The notes below the pieces were generated by a model. It did no database searches. It saw only the letters and a list, made by a program, of their open reading frames with translations, and had not been told where the DNA came from. From a virus, in IMG/VR virus record IMGVR_UViG_3300025096_000116, positions 1 through 25,389 of that record: a stretch of 25,389 bases of DNA; one strand, written 5' to 3'. Position 1 is the first letter of the stretch; each line of letters starts with the position of its first letter. This document shows positions 17,001 to 24,000 of the stretch, in pieces. A program made the translations under genes and the position numbers.

Positions 17001-19415
17001 GATAGATCTTATAATACTTCTGTTGCTATTGCTGCTACTTCCGCCACTACTATTACTCTTAATGTGGGCGCATCACCTTTAGTAACTCACAATGTTACTG
17101 GTGCCGATTATAGCCCATCAACAGGGTTGATGAAGTTGACATTTGATGCAAATCATACTCTTACTACTGGCACTAATGTTAGGATTAAAGAAGATTCTTT
17201 ATCATTCACTTGTACCAAAGATGGTAACTCTACCACTCACAAATATCCTAGAAAACCAGATCCATCATATGGTGGAGTAGGAATTACTAGCGTTCCTAGT
17301 AGCAATACTTTCGTCGTGAATGTTGGTACTTCTACAGTAGCTACTTATTATAAGACTGGCGGAACAGTACAAGGTTGTATTATTGCTCCTAGAACTAATG
17401 GATCTACATCACCTGGTGGAGCAGATCCAGCTGCAAAAAATACACAAATTCTTAGAATTGTTGATAGTAAGACTTTTGAATGTAATACAGGAACTACTAC
17501 TTGTCATCATTATTATTCCAGAAGTGGAAGTGTTAAATTCCCCATGGAAGTAGTATTTGATGATCCACTCAGTTATGAAAATATTCCTTTAGTTTATAGT
17601 TCAGATTCTACTCCTGGCATTGGTCAGAGTGCAACTGTTGATGTTGTTGTCGGTAGAGGATCAAGTGTTGTTAGCTTTACTATTGACCAAACTGGTGTTG
17701 GTTATGGTTCTTCTGAAGTTCTTACAGTTGAAGTTGGGGGCACTACAGGAATTCCAACTAACACTAACTTAACTTTTAATGAATTCCAACTCAATATTGA
17801 TGATGTATTTACTGATAAGTTTGGTGGGTGGTCTGTAGGTGAACTTGAAGTTCTGGATAGGATAGAATCTCAATTTGATGGATATACAAAATCCTTTAGA
17901 ATTGAACTTTCTGGAACCCCCGTTTCTATTCAGGCATCTCCAGGATCTAATGTTGATGTCCAAATGGTTCTTTTAGTCTTTATTAATGATATTTTGCAGG
18001 AACCAGGAGAATCTTATGTGTTCAATGGTGGTAGTACTCTTACATTTACAACTGCACCTAAATCTGGAGATTCATCTAAGATTCTTTTCTATAAGGGAAG
18101 TGGTGAGATTGATGTGAAATTTACTGATATTCTCGAAACAGTAAAGGTTGGAGATAAGTTGGATATAAATGTTGATATGTCCCAAGGATATGGATCAGCT
18201 TTTGATGAAGATCCGCGAATGGTGGTTGGTATTAATACTATGGATAGTGTATCAACTAATGATTATGCTGGTGTTGGTATATCGTCAGATGGATTGATTC
18301 CAGGTACACTTACTGAATTGTTTAGACCTGTAACTTGGTGTAAGCAGCAAGTTGATATGATTATTAATAATGAAAGAATAGGAAAAGATAGAATTCACTA
18401 TGAGCCATTAATTTATCCTACTACTAATGTTCTTCATAATATTGGAGTTGGAACTTATTTCGTATATGTTGACAGCTTAAGACCTCTATTTGATTCAAAT
18501 AATGAAGCTGCTATTAGGGCATTCCAAGATTCTATTGTGATAGATTCTCAAGATGTAGTTATTGGAGCCTCAGCTACCGCTACTGTTTCTGTGGCAGGAA
18601 CAGTTTCTGCTATTACTGTAACTGATGGTGGTTATGGATATAGTAGTACTCCTACAGTAACTATTGCTGATCCTGTGGGGTTAGGAACTACAGGAGGAGC
18701 TACAGCTACAGCTACACTATCTTCTGGACTTATTGATAGTGTTACAGTTTCTTATGGAGGATCAACAACTGGTACAGCTTATACTACTTCTAGTCCTCCT
18801 GTGGTTTTAATATCACCACCTACACTTATAAAAGAGAAAATTAACGTATCTTCTTATAGTGGTGATTATGGAACTGTTGTGGGATTTGGAACTACTACAT
18901 CTGGACCTCAAAATAGACTTTATTTTGATTTGTGGATTCCTTTAGATTCTTATATGAGAGATGCTGATTATGTTGGATCAGCAGTTACTATAAGTACCAT
19001 AAATGTTGGTGATTATTTCACAATTTATAATACAAATGTATCTAGTGGACTTAGTACTTTTGCAAGTCAAACCTATCAAACTGCTGTTTCTGTAGGAATA
19101 GCTACTACATGTGTTGATGATGTTTATCAGGTCTACAGTGCAGAAACAAGAGAACTTCCATCAGAAGTTCTTGGATTTAGCACTTACGTAAGAAGAATAT
19201 TTACTAATGTTGATAGAGTTGGTAGTGGAATAGCCTATACTACCTCTTATCAGAATGAACTTCCTTCTTTGGGTGAATTTAGTTGGGGTAAGATTATTTT
19301 AGACAATTCTCCATCAAAGGTTTATAATTTCTATGGGGACAATGGAATAAGTGGAATTTCTACTTCTGCTCTTGTGACTCGGTATGAACCTCTTAAATAT
19401 AATAATTATACTTAA
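5010..19415 (+). CDS. 7: Giant baseplate wedge protein in the gp7 position
   Basis: A 4801-residue virion protein between gp6 and gp8, where T4 encodes gp7 (1032 residues). The N-terminus (VASQLPRFVREDFPLLSDFM, 12-31; DSFYSSKGTDSSFKILFQSL, about 218-237) is the conserved wedge part. Module series follow: an N-terminal INDEIITY element, HG..(x)GD repeats (about 677-1965), three with YYV (plus one at 1963), a YHYH domain (about 1340-1445; WAYDGNPIYGPYGY), many SGxGY and GIGTT motifs, and an IDDEIMKV...VLRSQLGT module (about 3250-3300). There are also LMAIDNMIQAP/GIVLINNIFQ/VFINDILQEPG elements and Cys/YPR repeats (about 3578-4175). WCKQQVDMIINNERIGKDRI (about 4443-4462) marks the C-terminal region. 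Nearly all of it should be beta-rich, with no membrane segments. The ATG at 5010 has no clear Shine-Dalgarno. Scaffold plus peripheral fibre or adhesin functions are inferred. Confidence 0.85.
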   Translation: MAVDRVKFQDIVASQLPRFVREDFPLLSDFMEQYYVSQEHQGGTYDLLQNIDQYVKVDQLYNLTSSTLLEEDIGFTSNIISTAQPGATGITTTTGGVLISDVRYLENDGCYTEGFPETNGIIQINDEIITYEYKTSTQFVNCTRGFCGITSFTNINNPEELVFSTSSASPHNKGDVIYNLNIIFLQEFFKKIKAQFTPGFDDRTLYPGLDKRNFIYGVDSFYSSKGTDSSFKILFQSLYGKDVEIVHPSKFLFRPSDADYKVTKDIVVESFQGDPLELNNLTLFQDSTGAKGSVANVRKVLYNSKVGAGSTTAEFVEPEHDSQYYQVSLDIIEESAAVDDFKPNPKTKLLTDIIYDSTSNNNIIDVDSTVGFPDTGYLVVKDVNGDVVTLGYSGKTVNQFLNVTGITISISLCNKKSDISLDDYAYAYVGINTSTQIKVRVTNTLKSLKLDSKTYRYNAKDTIKVQSLGIEASGVQDSAWWVNNQPYWDVKAIRAVDVSTYEVDTHAIQTFLPGDKITITTNDTSPVGGTVILINSNFTFRIKCSDNVDISSPNLYYKIQKDLLKVDSDWSGSTEITGFSSFRGYELEGAGPGFSTVFGLTLTPVINDYNANILNAYAKFDGDVLVATNSIPKYVDDSGQDIPTNPYTKALVYSGSPYDATGTGYNDTLQLTRSVDHGFYTGDAIFYNPGISTSTLSLDVYSNLNYTDDDGQGILPSSVYYVRRVDGQNIKISRSRSDLFAGSFVNFVGIVTNTFFTYSQFYQKEFIPQPIYRNISSPSRKGGVYKTDPGHIGILNNGVEVINYKSSDNVFYGPIESVVVGKGGWGYDVINPPLFHIDDNIFGVSNTGTGATGICAVKGQLERINIIDSGLDYIGTPSIEIGGGNGQGASAEVNMASIIHSSSFVAQGTVGVGKTSPDLNIANDTIGFSTFHKFSSLEKVIYQSLGLTGVGGLSTDATYYVQKVDNYNIKLHDTLSDATLGIGTINITSYGSGVQKIRSFSRKRIVSNIIVSNSGSGYQNKQRSIVEVKTSNNRIYIKNHGYLSGEIVQYSAGSNPLGELSTTAKYYVKKIDNDNFSLSLVGSGNTSSRYYYDNDIIVGYAATGDGSFNYEPITVEVKGVVGIGTTSGDGQDFNCKVQPIFRGSIDSVDITSGGIGYGASEVLNFNRQPVITFKSGKNAQLQPIIGNGEIVGIIIRNGGTEYNSPPDLIVESPEGKNARLTPIITDGVITDVKIINGGIGFTLDTTIIKVEAVPDVDASEGQATIIVNSKRWNVDLFQKNYNDGNSLGLIKSDDGFLTNNITNSSLQYGCLYIPRALRRHSYSVSEAGNVVFGSPDLRTVDLTVIDGREVDSLQHSPILGWAYDGNPIYGPYGYAGVEGGAVKQMMSGYELKDAPNNRPPFVDGFFVEDYIFTGKGDLDDHNGRFCVTPDFPKGVYAYFTSLSESLSEGGPFNNYKKPAFPYVIGNTYQSEPNNFNFLGSSNQSDYDIESNDWFRNTKNYNLNESLSGYDYIFNSNRIRKQSIDITASSVGNVENIGIFSGGNDYQYDDRLVFDSVGTGGKNVGARVERVGGKDITTISAETSSIPLVEFGYGSNRTEFIGFTSTPHNLLSEDIVNVDGLSQYFKGFNGTYKVGVRSDSLVLREDIGTSEATGLTTYFNVYGNLEFPAIRPNDILGIATERVKVLNVDTKLQRIRVLRAQDGTAGLSTFNGEVLFEDPRKFTINVGSIATTKSLPVNTELYFNPVESVGLGNTTGIGIGNTLAIVNPGAGITNIFVKPQHLYIPDHGLNLNDKVYYNINDGTSSIIGWNGTTGIGTTALSAFEFFYAAPLSKDFIGIATNKVGIGTTTIGVGAYPNALNYVGIGVTKGLFFFTDIGIGSYHSFKTSFTNTVTTQVDRTVATVSTASTHGLNRGDKIIVSVKPTDTVSVAVSYSNNSRRIIFDPVGFTSTNIDITQNTIGITSHTFKKGDKVLHTAASACGGLIDGGLYYVLPFTGDKIKLVSEKFELTEPVPSVIDITSIENGTLSKINPLVEINRNNKLIFDLSDSSLAFNVSGNINKSAFRMGLYSDDKFTQDFVTAGKNVGFAVTRSSIDVGKPGAQLTLSVLDDVPNNLWYKFSPDNLDQVPATKSEIIVDETVNSYNQINVVKSRYDGQYTVGTVGAAGDTFTYDLGTPPTKDYTSTVDVGSTPTSVSVYETDSSTVYGSINKLKILNAGSGYKNLPGIASVTSGFGTGAILFTESTNIGNIVDYKFNANCIGWDYPTDRTLRPVANLPEIVKIESLASFENIGITSVGVGYLLAPSLVVIDSYTKKKVDDVELKYDLGDTQVSIIRNTTGLYNYPPQIIPTNNTNGSKVLSVDWTQSTSIVKITFDTTFANNSDFHYAIGENILVENISVGIDSTGIGYNSSDYDYKLFAVTGVQTNAGGTGGWVEYSLDGLIGVGQTPGRMDASNSSGRVVAQKDFPSFNPTLKVNNFLVGEKVISNFQQGEVESWNALSETLKVSTSQELVVGDVIRGLTSNTQGEIKSKIDFDAEIITGAGATVVEGWQNNTGFLSDDLQRLPNNEYYQNFSYSLKSEVSMASWGNPVGSFEHAAGFDLYSDFQVVSQTDDNTPVQNRNVRVDTRGSGIEIVSHLVGKASLNCYSDFDLVSEGIIQIGSQYVSNSIDFKTRILTDYFESVGNRVLSIDDFSSSFSSFASSQKFSVAGVFGENEIFNKALVLVRDNKYTDERQFGLVTLLQYGGLGYINQYGHQNNFTVSGTLDDTQYDELGDFDFLNTSTGWHLTFSPVKYEYNTYDISSISFSILNDNSSTGIQTLGDVSRIYSGKTNIPASATTTVASISTSYRSSSLLVQIEDTSNNFYASQLNIIHDGTNVYVNEYGALSNTTPDNSFGVGFGTYSASISGGNVEIDFIPNVAVALTANYSAVSIADTQTSIGSTLLSSGVVSSGYTSIAASGSPSAVAISSYYSAGAGSTNASYYILSVEDTTNNKYEMAEVCVLNSSSTESMIEFGNVLSGSGIGTVGISTDGDYINLNYTPNASIDVDVRLFAINSFPYDNNSYSSQINLNNSIVNSKVGVYTGTKIRVKDSFALQYKGLNIFKRNFDGSDSSVVDTTSNAVFLGDHFFITGEKITYDYPGSDTSTTNAISIASTNISGIGVTTKLPKNLFVVKESGTLKFTDTASKALSRYPTTFELTAVGIGTTHAINTVEPNKRALMAIDNMIQAPVAPTKITSGLSTDVLLEQQIGVTGFTSIFSSDLIKIDDEIMKVVHVGYAGSSQLTVLRSQLGTTLESHGIGATITKLSGNYNIVDNTVYFASAPHGQVPQSDEFALDPDNRDWTGITTSSTFQGRVFLRTAAEDTSRDVYADNYIFDDISNEFTGITSQFTLTNSGDNITGFSTFNGIVLINNIFQQPQGVQAQADAYTLEEYSGVSSVRFTDTSTTFTGYDANKTSYPRGGVIISVGSSQGFGYQPLVSAGGSAIVSTAGTIASISIGNSGSGYRSGIQSSNGAYGQISVGIQTYSAGVPNIIAIGTGAISGGHIVSIAVTNPTLLYKPRDIANVGYSSATGLTTVTTLTTHGLSQGDDIQLSGIAFTCDYSTPKTITNVGYTTTSGIMTVTTSGAHAYSVGQDVILTSIGMTCQYDTVNPSWYPRGKDYAYDNGVGIVSATSNTITVDIGYGGPGDQFTHTYTGGTVSAAVTSGGNYIHQFVNATGNAVISGGDYPHTFVSAGVGSIFVGSVDSGVITTATYATYDGGTGELVLTVVGHGLESGNLVGFDTGSLVFTCGMDSNSDDKTYPRSDDPIWVGGGTTSITEVTDNTFTVNVGKSPIVYYTPTDATYTGSTGFLELTIGSHGFSTAVSIPSVKFKDNSLNFRCSMDDYNSIHSYPRTTLDYFTPTTAAYNPTTGVVTLTIANHGFVDGDRVQLVDGALTFTCNLDSHTAQKTYPRSSDPISGKWVLVSNITTNTFEIQVLDSTPSTNTDAHTFVSALSNGVMRKRDRSYNTSVAIAATSATTITLNVGASPLVTHNVTGADYSPSTGLMKLTFDANHTLTTGTNVRIKEDSLSFTCTKDGNSTTHKYPRKPDPSYGGVGITSVPSSNTFVVNVGTSTVATYYKTGGTVQGCIIAPRTNGSTSPGGADPAAKNTQILRIVDSKTFECNTGTTTCHHYYSRSGSVKFPMEVVFDDPLSYENIPLVYSSDSTPGIGQSATVDVVVGRGSSVVSFTIDQTGVGYGSSEVLTVEVGGTTGIPTNTNLTFNEFQLNIDDVFTDKFGGWSVGELEVLDRIESQFDGYTKSFRIELSGTPVSIQASPGSNVDVQMVLLVFINDILQEPGESYVFNGGSTLTFTTAPKSGDSSKILFYKGSGEIDVKFTDILETVKVGDKLDINVDMSQGYGSAFDEDPRMVVGINTMDSVSTNDYAGVGISSDGLIPGTLTELFRPVTWCKQQVDMIINNERIGKDRIHYEPLIYPTTNVLHNIGVGTYFVYVDSLRPLFDSNNEAAIRAFQDSIVIDSQDVVIGASATATVSVAGTVSAITVTDGGYGYSSTPTVTIADPVGLGTTGGATATATLSSGLIDSVTVSYGGSTTGTAYTTSSPPVVLISPPTLIKEKINVSSYSGDYGTVVGFGTTTSGPQNRLYFDLWIPLDSYMRDADYVGSAVTISTINVGDYFTIYNTNVSSGLSTFASQTYQTAVSVGIATTCVDDVYQVYSAETRELPSEVLGFSTYVRRIFTNVDRVGSGIAYTTSYQNELPSLGEFSWGKIILDNSPSKVYNFYGDNGISGISTSALVTRYEPLKYNNYT
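7036..8270 (+). repeat. HG..(x)GD...YYV repeats in the gp7-position protein (first cluster)
   Basis: Three related segments of about 50-70 residues begin with a His-Gly or His-Lys turn and end in YYV followed by an Asp and a Lys/Ser-Leu strand. They start near residues 677 (HGFYTGDAIFY ... YYVRRVDGQNIKI), 932 (HKFSSLEKVIY ... YYVQKVDNYNIKL) and 1040 (HGYLSGEIVQY ... YYVKKIDNDNFSL). A fourth full copy lies near residue 1963 (HTFKKGDKV ... YYVLPFTGDKIKL, about 10896-11030). Shorter copies of the HG..(x)GD part occur near residues 1607, 1786 and 1908. They are protein-level repeats with diverged DNA. Confidence 0.75.
9030..9345 (+). other. YHYH-type domain within the gp7-position protein
   Basis: Residues about 1340-1445 contain SPILGWAYDGNPIYGPYGY followed 45-70 residues later by DLDDHNGRFCVTPDFPKGVY and AYF. 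This matches the pattern of the YHYH domain (W-A-x-D-G-x-P-I-Y-G-P-x-G, then D..NGR...P.G.Y.Y), found in bacterial secreted proteins and some marine phage virion proteins. Its biochemical role is unknown to me; the His/Asp/Tyr-rich pattern is compatible with metal or ligand binding. Confidence 0.7.
15741..17370 (+). repeat. Tandem HG...C...YPR repeats in the gp7-position protein
   Basis: Five full copies carry, in order, an HG-type turn, one cysteine (MTC, FTC or FRC) and Tyr-Pro-Arg, usually followed by a Val-rich strand. The His residues lie near 3623, 3766, 3853, 3915 and 4049, and the Tyr of YPR near 3650, 3796, 3886, 3945 and 4079, giving His-to-Tyr spacings of 27, 30, 33, 30 and 30. A truncated copy precedes them (His 3578, FTC ending at Cys 3595, no YPR) and a degenerate one follows (FECNTGTTTCHHYYSR, near 4160). 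Between some copies lies a HTFVSA or HTYTGG element. The units are likely small beta domains in a string. Confidence 0.8.
17950..18110 (+). other. Fibre-type module (VFINDILQEPG) in the gp7-position protein
   Basis: Residues about 4318-4370 read as a strand LLVFINDILQEPG followed by SYVF, TLTFTTAPKSGD and KILFYKGSG. This is the common phage tail-fibre or virion module with the pattern V-x-I-N-G/D-x-x-Q-x-P-G ... F...AP..GD...I.F..G. Weaker copies of the first strand occur near residues 3214 (LMAIDNMIQAP) and 3402 (GIVLINNIFQQP). It suggests that part of this wedge-linked protein has fibre-like surface modules. Confidence 0.6.
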
Positions 19416-19421
19416 TAAATA
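19414..19421 (+). promoter_or_regulatory. T4-type late promoter AATAAATA before gp8
   Basis: Seven of eight positions match TATAAATA. It overlaps the stop codon of the preceding gene and ends 19 bases before the gp8 ATG, so the predicted transcript would have a leader of about a dozen bases. It provides gp8 and the DUF4815 gene with their own late start after the 14.4-kb gene. Confidence 0.5.
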
Positions 19422-19440
19422 AGAAAAAACCCTTTAAAAA

Positions 19441-20994
19441 ATGGCGGCAATAATTACTGATCAACTTCGTATATTAAATGCAAAGAATTTTGTGTCTGGG
19501 GTTCAATCCAGTTCAAATTCTTATTATGCATTTATTGGATTACCCAACCCAACATCTTATCAGTCTGATTGGGATACTGCTCCTCCTTCACCTAAGGATA
19601 GTTTAAATCAGTCTAATGAGTATTGGGATACTATGTTGGCGATGAAAAAAATTGCTCCAAATGATTGTAATCAGGTAGTGTCAAAGAATACTTGGCAATC
19701 TGGTATTACCTATGCTATGTGGAGAAATGATATTACTATATCCAATCCCTCCCAACCCGGTGGTCAGGCTGATATCTATACTGCTAAGTATTATGTGATG
19801 AATAGTGATTATAGGGTATATATTTGTCTTTTTAATAACGCTAAACCAGAAAATAATCATGAGGGGGGTCCATCCTTGGACGAACCTACTTTTACTGATT
19901 TAGAACCTAGAGAAGCTGGTAGTAGTGGAGATGGATATATTTGGAAATATTTGTATACTATTAGACCAAGCCAAGCAATTAAGTTTGAATCTACTAATTA
20001 TATTCCTGTTCCTAGTAATTGGGAAACAAATACTACTGATGCTGCTGTGAGAGAAAATGCTGCTAGTGGTGCGCAATTAAAAATTGTTACTATTAGGAAT
20101 AGAGGTGTTGGTATTGGTACTGCAAATTTAACTTATACCAATGTTCCTATTCAAGGAGATGGTTCTGGAGCTAAGGCTACTATAGTTATTAATAACGATT
20201 CCAAAGTTGATTCAATTACTATTTCGGAAGGTGGTTCTGGTTATAGTTATGGTACTGTAGATTTAGCCGCTGGTGGTGTTCCTACAGGAAGTACTTCTCC
20301 CGTATTTAATGTAATTATCCCCCCTCCAGGTGGATATGGGGCCAATATCTATAGCGAGTTGGGCGCATTTAATGTTCTAACTTACGCTAGATTTGAGAAT
20401 GATACTTCTAATCCAGATTTTATCACTGGAAATCAATTTGCAAGAGTTGGTTTTATATGCAATCCTCAACAGTATGGTTCAACTGAACTATTAAGTGATG
20501 ATAAGGTGAGTGCTGTATATGCTCTTAGATTGAGTGGAATAGGATATAGTTCTGCTAATTTTACTGTTGATGATAAAATTTTACAAACTGTTGGTTTAGG
20601 ATCTACTGCTGTGGGAAGAGTTGTATCTTATGATCAAACAACTGGAGTTTTAAAGTATTGGCAAGATAGAACTAGTAATGGGTTTACTTATGATGGTGCC
20701 GCAGGTATTACAACTTTGGGATATAATGACTACCAATTTACTGATGCTCCTGATACTGGGGGTAGTTTGAGTATTACTGGCGGAGACATTAATTTGTCAA
20801 TTAGTACTCAGTTTAATGGTATAACAACAGTAATAAATAGTAAAACATATAATCTCGGTCAAAATTTCGTAAATGGTGTATCTCAACCAGAGTCACAAAA
20901 ATATTCTGGTAAGATCATTTATGTTGATAACAGACCTTCTGTAACAAGGTCTTCATCTCAAAAAGAAGACGTCAAAATTATCTTGGAATTCTAA
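19441..20994 (+). CDS. 8: Baseplate wedge subunit gp8
   Basis: Wedge protein that in T4 sits as a dimer at the outer baseplate and contacts gp7 and gp10. The 517 residues exceed T4 gp8 (334). The N-terminus is the conserved cyanophage gp8 start: MAAIITDQLRILNAKNF, YYAFIGLP (28-35), SDWDTAPPSPKDS (41-53), YWDTMLAMKKI, and later YYVMNSDYRVYICLFNN (117-133), PSLDEPTFTDLEP and SGDGYIWKYLYTI. The extra length includes a Gly-rich module with ISEGGSGYSYGT (about 261-272), resembling SGxGY motifs in the giant protein upstream. It may have been gained from there, or both may have taken it from a common pool. It starts 25 bases after the preceding stop without a clear Shine-Dalgarno and is followed six bases later by the DUF4815 gene. 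Confidence 0.93.
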   Translation: MAAIITDQLRILNAKNFVSGVQSSSNSYYAFIGLPNPTSYQSDWDTAPPSPKDSLNQSNEYWDTMLAMKKIAPNDCNQVVSKNTWQSGITYAMWRNDITISNPSQPGGQADIYTAKYYVMNSDYRVYICLFNNAKPENNHEGGPSLDEPTFTDLEPREAGSSGDGYIWKYLYTIRPSQAIKFESTNYIPVPSNWETNTTDAAVRENAASGAQLKIVTIRNRGVGIGTANLTYTNVPIQGDGSGAKATIVINNDSKVDSITISEGGSGYSYGTVDLAAGGVPTGSTSPVFNVIIPPPGGYGANIYSELGAFNVLTYARFENDTSNPDFITGNQFARVGFICNPQQYGSTELLSDDKVSAVYALRLSGIGYSSANFTVDDKILQTVGLGSTAVGRVVSYDQTTGVLKYWQDRTSNGFTYDGAAGITTLGYNDYQFTDAPDTGGSLSITGGDINLSISTQFNGITTVINSKTYNLGQNFVNGVSQPESQKYSGKIIYVDNRPSVTRSSSQKEDVKIILEF

Positions 20995-21000
20995 AGAATT

Positions 21001-24000
21001 ATGCCACAGGAAACTAATCTTAATGTTGCTCCCTACTTTGATGATTTTGAGTCGGAACGCAATTACTATAAGGTATTATTTAAACCAGCCTTTCCAGTTC
21101 AGGCAAGAGAATTAAATAATCTTCAATCTATACTTCAAAATCAGATTGAAGATGTAGGATCTCATCTTTTTAAAGAAGGTTCTGTAGTTATTCCTGGGCA
21201 AGTTACTTATTTGAGTGCATATTCTGCTATTCAAATAGAATCTGAGTTTTTAGGAATTCCTATTTCACTTTATCGTGATCAGTTAGTTGGAAAAATTATT
21301 GGGGGTGAAACTTCTGGTGTAAAAGCTAGAATTATTAATTCTATTACTGATAGTGAATCTGATAGAGGTAATTATACTTTATATCTTGAATATTTGGAAT
21401 CTGGTACTGATGGTATTACATCTACATTTTTAGATAATGAAGTTCTTCTAACTCAGGACAGTATTAGTTACGCCACTACTTTTATTTCTTCTGGAGAAGG
21501 ATTTGCCAAAACCCTTTCTTTAAACGCTAATGCTGTTGGTTCTGCATTTGGACTTAATGAGGGTATTTACTTTTTAAGAGGATATTTTGTTGAGGTTAAG
21601 GATCAAATTTTAATTTTAGATCAATATACCAATACTCCTAGTTATAGGATAGGTTTAAATGTTGTAGAAACTCTTGTTTCTTCTGATATTGATCCGATTT
21701 TAAATGATAATGCTGCCGGATTTAATAATTACACCGCACCTGGAGCTGATAGACTTAAAATTGAAGCTACTCTTGCCAAAAAATCAAGAGATGATTTTAA
21801 TGATCAAAATTTTGTTCAGTTAGCAGATATTCAAGATGGTCTTATTAGAGATATTAAAGATTCTACAAAATATAATGAATTAGGAAATGAATTAGCGAAA
21901 AGAACTTTTGATGAATCTGGACATTATTATGTGAAGGAGTTATCTACTTCTTGTCATGAAAGTTTAAATAATGGATTTGGTAATAGAGGAATTTATGAAC
22001 CAGGACAAACTACTCAACAAGGAAATACTCCCAGTAACGATTTATTTCTTTATAAAATTTCTCCAGGAAAAGCTTATGTGAGAGGATATGAAGTTAAGGT
22101 GCATAGTCCTGTATTTATGGATGCCGTCAAACCAAGAACTACTAATACTTTAACAAATCAACAAGTTAATTTTGGGTTTGGTCCTAGTTTTAAGATCAAT
22201 AATGCTTACGGCGCACCTAAAATCGGATTTAATACTACAAATACTTTGAGTTTAAGAAGCCAAAGGGTTGGATATACTACTGCACCTGCTGGGAAGGAAA
22301 TTGGAGTTGCTAGAATCTATGATTCTAAATTAGATACCGGTACTTATGTTTCTATGGGAGGAACTCTTCCTGCCACCAATCAATGGGATCTTTCTCTTTT
22401 TGATGTTCAAACATATAGTGAATTTACACTTAATGAGCCAGTTACTTTAACTGTTCCTACATATATTGAAGGTAAATCTAGTGGTGCAAGAGGATATTTA
22501 AGACATACTGTTAATGTAGGAACATCAATAACTGCATATGATATAAAAGGTAATTTTAGTTTAGGGGAAAGGTTAGAATTTAATGGTATTGGAAATAGCT
22601 CCAGAACAGCTATTGCTTATACATCTTATAATATTTCTGATATTCAGTCTGTTTTTGGTTTTAGTAACTATACTGGCTCGGGAATTGGTGTTGGAACATA
22701 TTTGGGAGATTTAGTTCCTTCTTCAATTGAGATGGTTGGGATTGTCTCTATTACTCCATATAATGTTGCTAATGGCCAATCTCAAGTTTCTACCAATATT
22801 GTTGGACTTACTACTGCTTTTGGCAGTTCTGGTGCTTGGCCAGGGATTGTTACAGTTGGAAATTTAGTAAGATTTTCTCAACTTGGTCAAAATTTACCGA
22901 CTTTAGCAACTGTTGATGAAGTTAATACAACTAATATAGTAATTTCAGGAGTTACAACTGTTCCTGGAGTTTTTAGTGGCACTATGCCTGGTATAGGAGT
23001 AACCGTAAGTAATTTTGAAGTAGTTGGCACTGTAATGGAGAATCAAATGGGGAGTGGTAATGCTGCTTCTAACGAATCTCTTTATAGTGTTTTTCCTAAA
23101 GAGAATATTAAATCCGTTGATACATCTGATACAGAACTTGTTATTAGGAAGTCTTATACTAGTGTAATTGCTAATAATTCTACATCTTCTATATCACCTG
23201 AACCAAATTGTGTATTTTTGCCATTTGATGAAGAAAGATATACTGTAATTGGTTCTGATGGTACACTAGAATCTATTACTCGGAATCAACTTGTATTTGA
23301 AGGTGGTGGAACTATTAGGTTTGATGGGCTTAGTAGGAATGATGTTGAAGGTGCAACAGTAATTACAACTCAACGTCAATCTACAGTTACCGCTAAAGTA
23401 AAGAATAATAATATTGTAAAATCTCTTGTAATTGATAAATCTAATAATGCAGGTTCTGGTATCGGATCTACAACATTTCAAGATGGATTAACTTACGGTA
23501 ATTATCCTTTTGGAACTAGGGTTCAGGATCCTATGATTTGTTTAAATGTTCCTGATGTTATAATGATTTATGGAATATTTGAATCTAGTGACACTGAAGA
23601 TCCTTCAGCTCCTTCAATGACTACAGGATCAATGAGTGGTTCTACTGCTACCACTAATGATTTGATTGTGGGAGATCAAATTATAGGTAAACTCAGTAAA
23701 GCAAAAGCTCTTTATATCGGTAAAATAAATGATAGTAGTATTAGTTTCATTTATCAAACTAATACTCTATTTGAAAGTGGTGAGGTTGTAGATTTTGTTG
23801 ATTCTGGAGTTGCCGCCATTGTCACCAATATTGATACTGGGGATGAAAATATTCTAGGAGATTTTAAATTTAGTAATGGTCAAAAGAGTAGTTTTTATGA
23901 TTATTCAAGAATTATAAGAAAGGCTGATGCTTCTGTTCCTACTAATAGACTTAAAATTTATTACGAGAGTGCTTCTTATAATTCTTCTGATACTGGTGAT

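Noticed and set aside
5010-19415. Giant ORF as a fusion created by assembly or sequencing error
   Set aside because: It stays in one frame for 14.4 kb with consistent codon usage and wedge-like conserved blocks at both ends, which an artefact would not give; long-read confirmation would still settle it.
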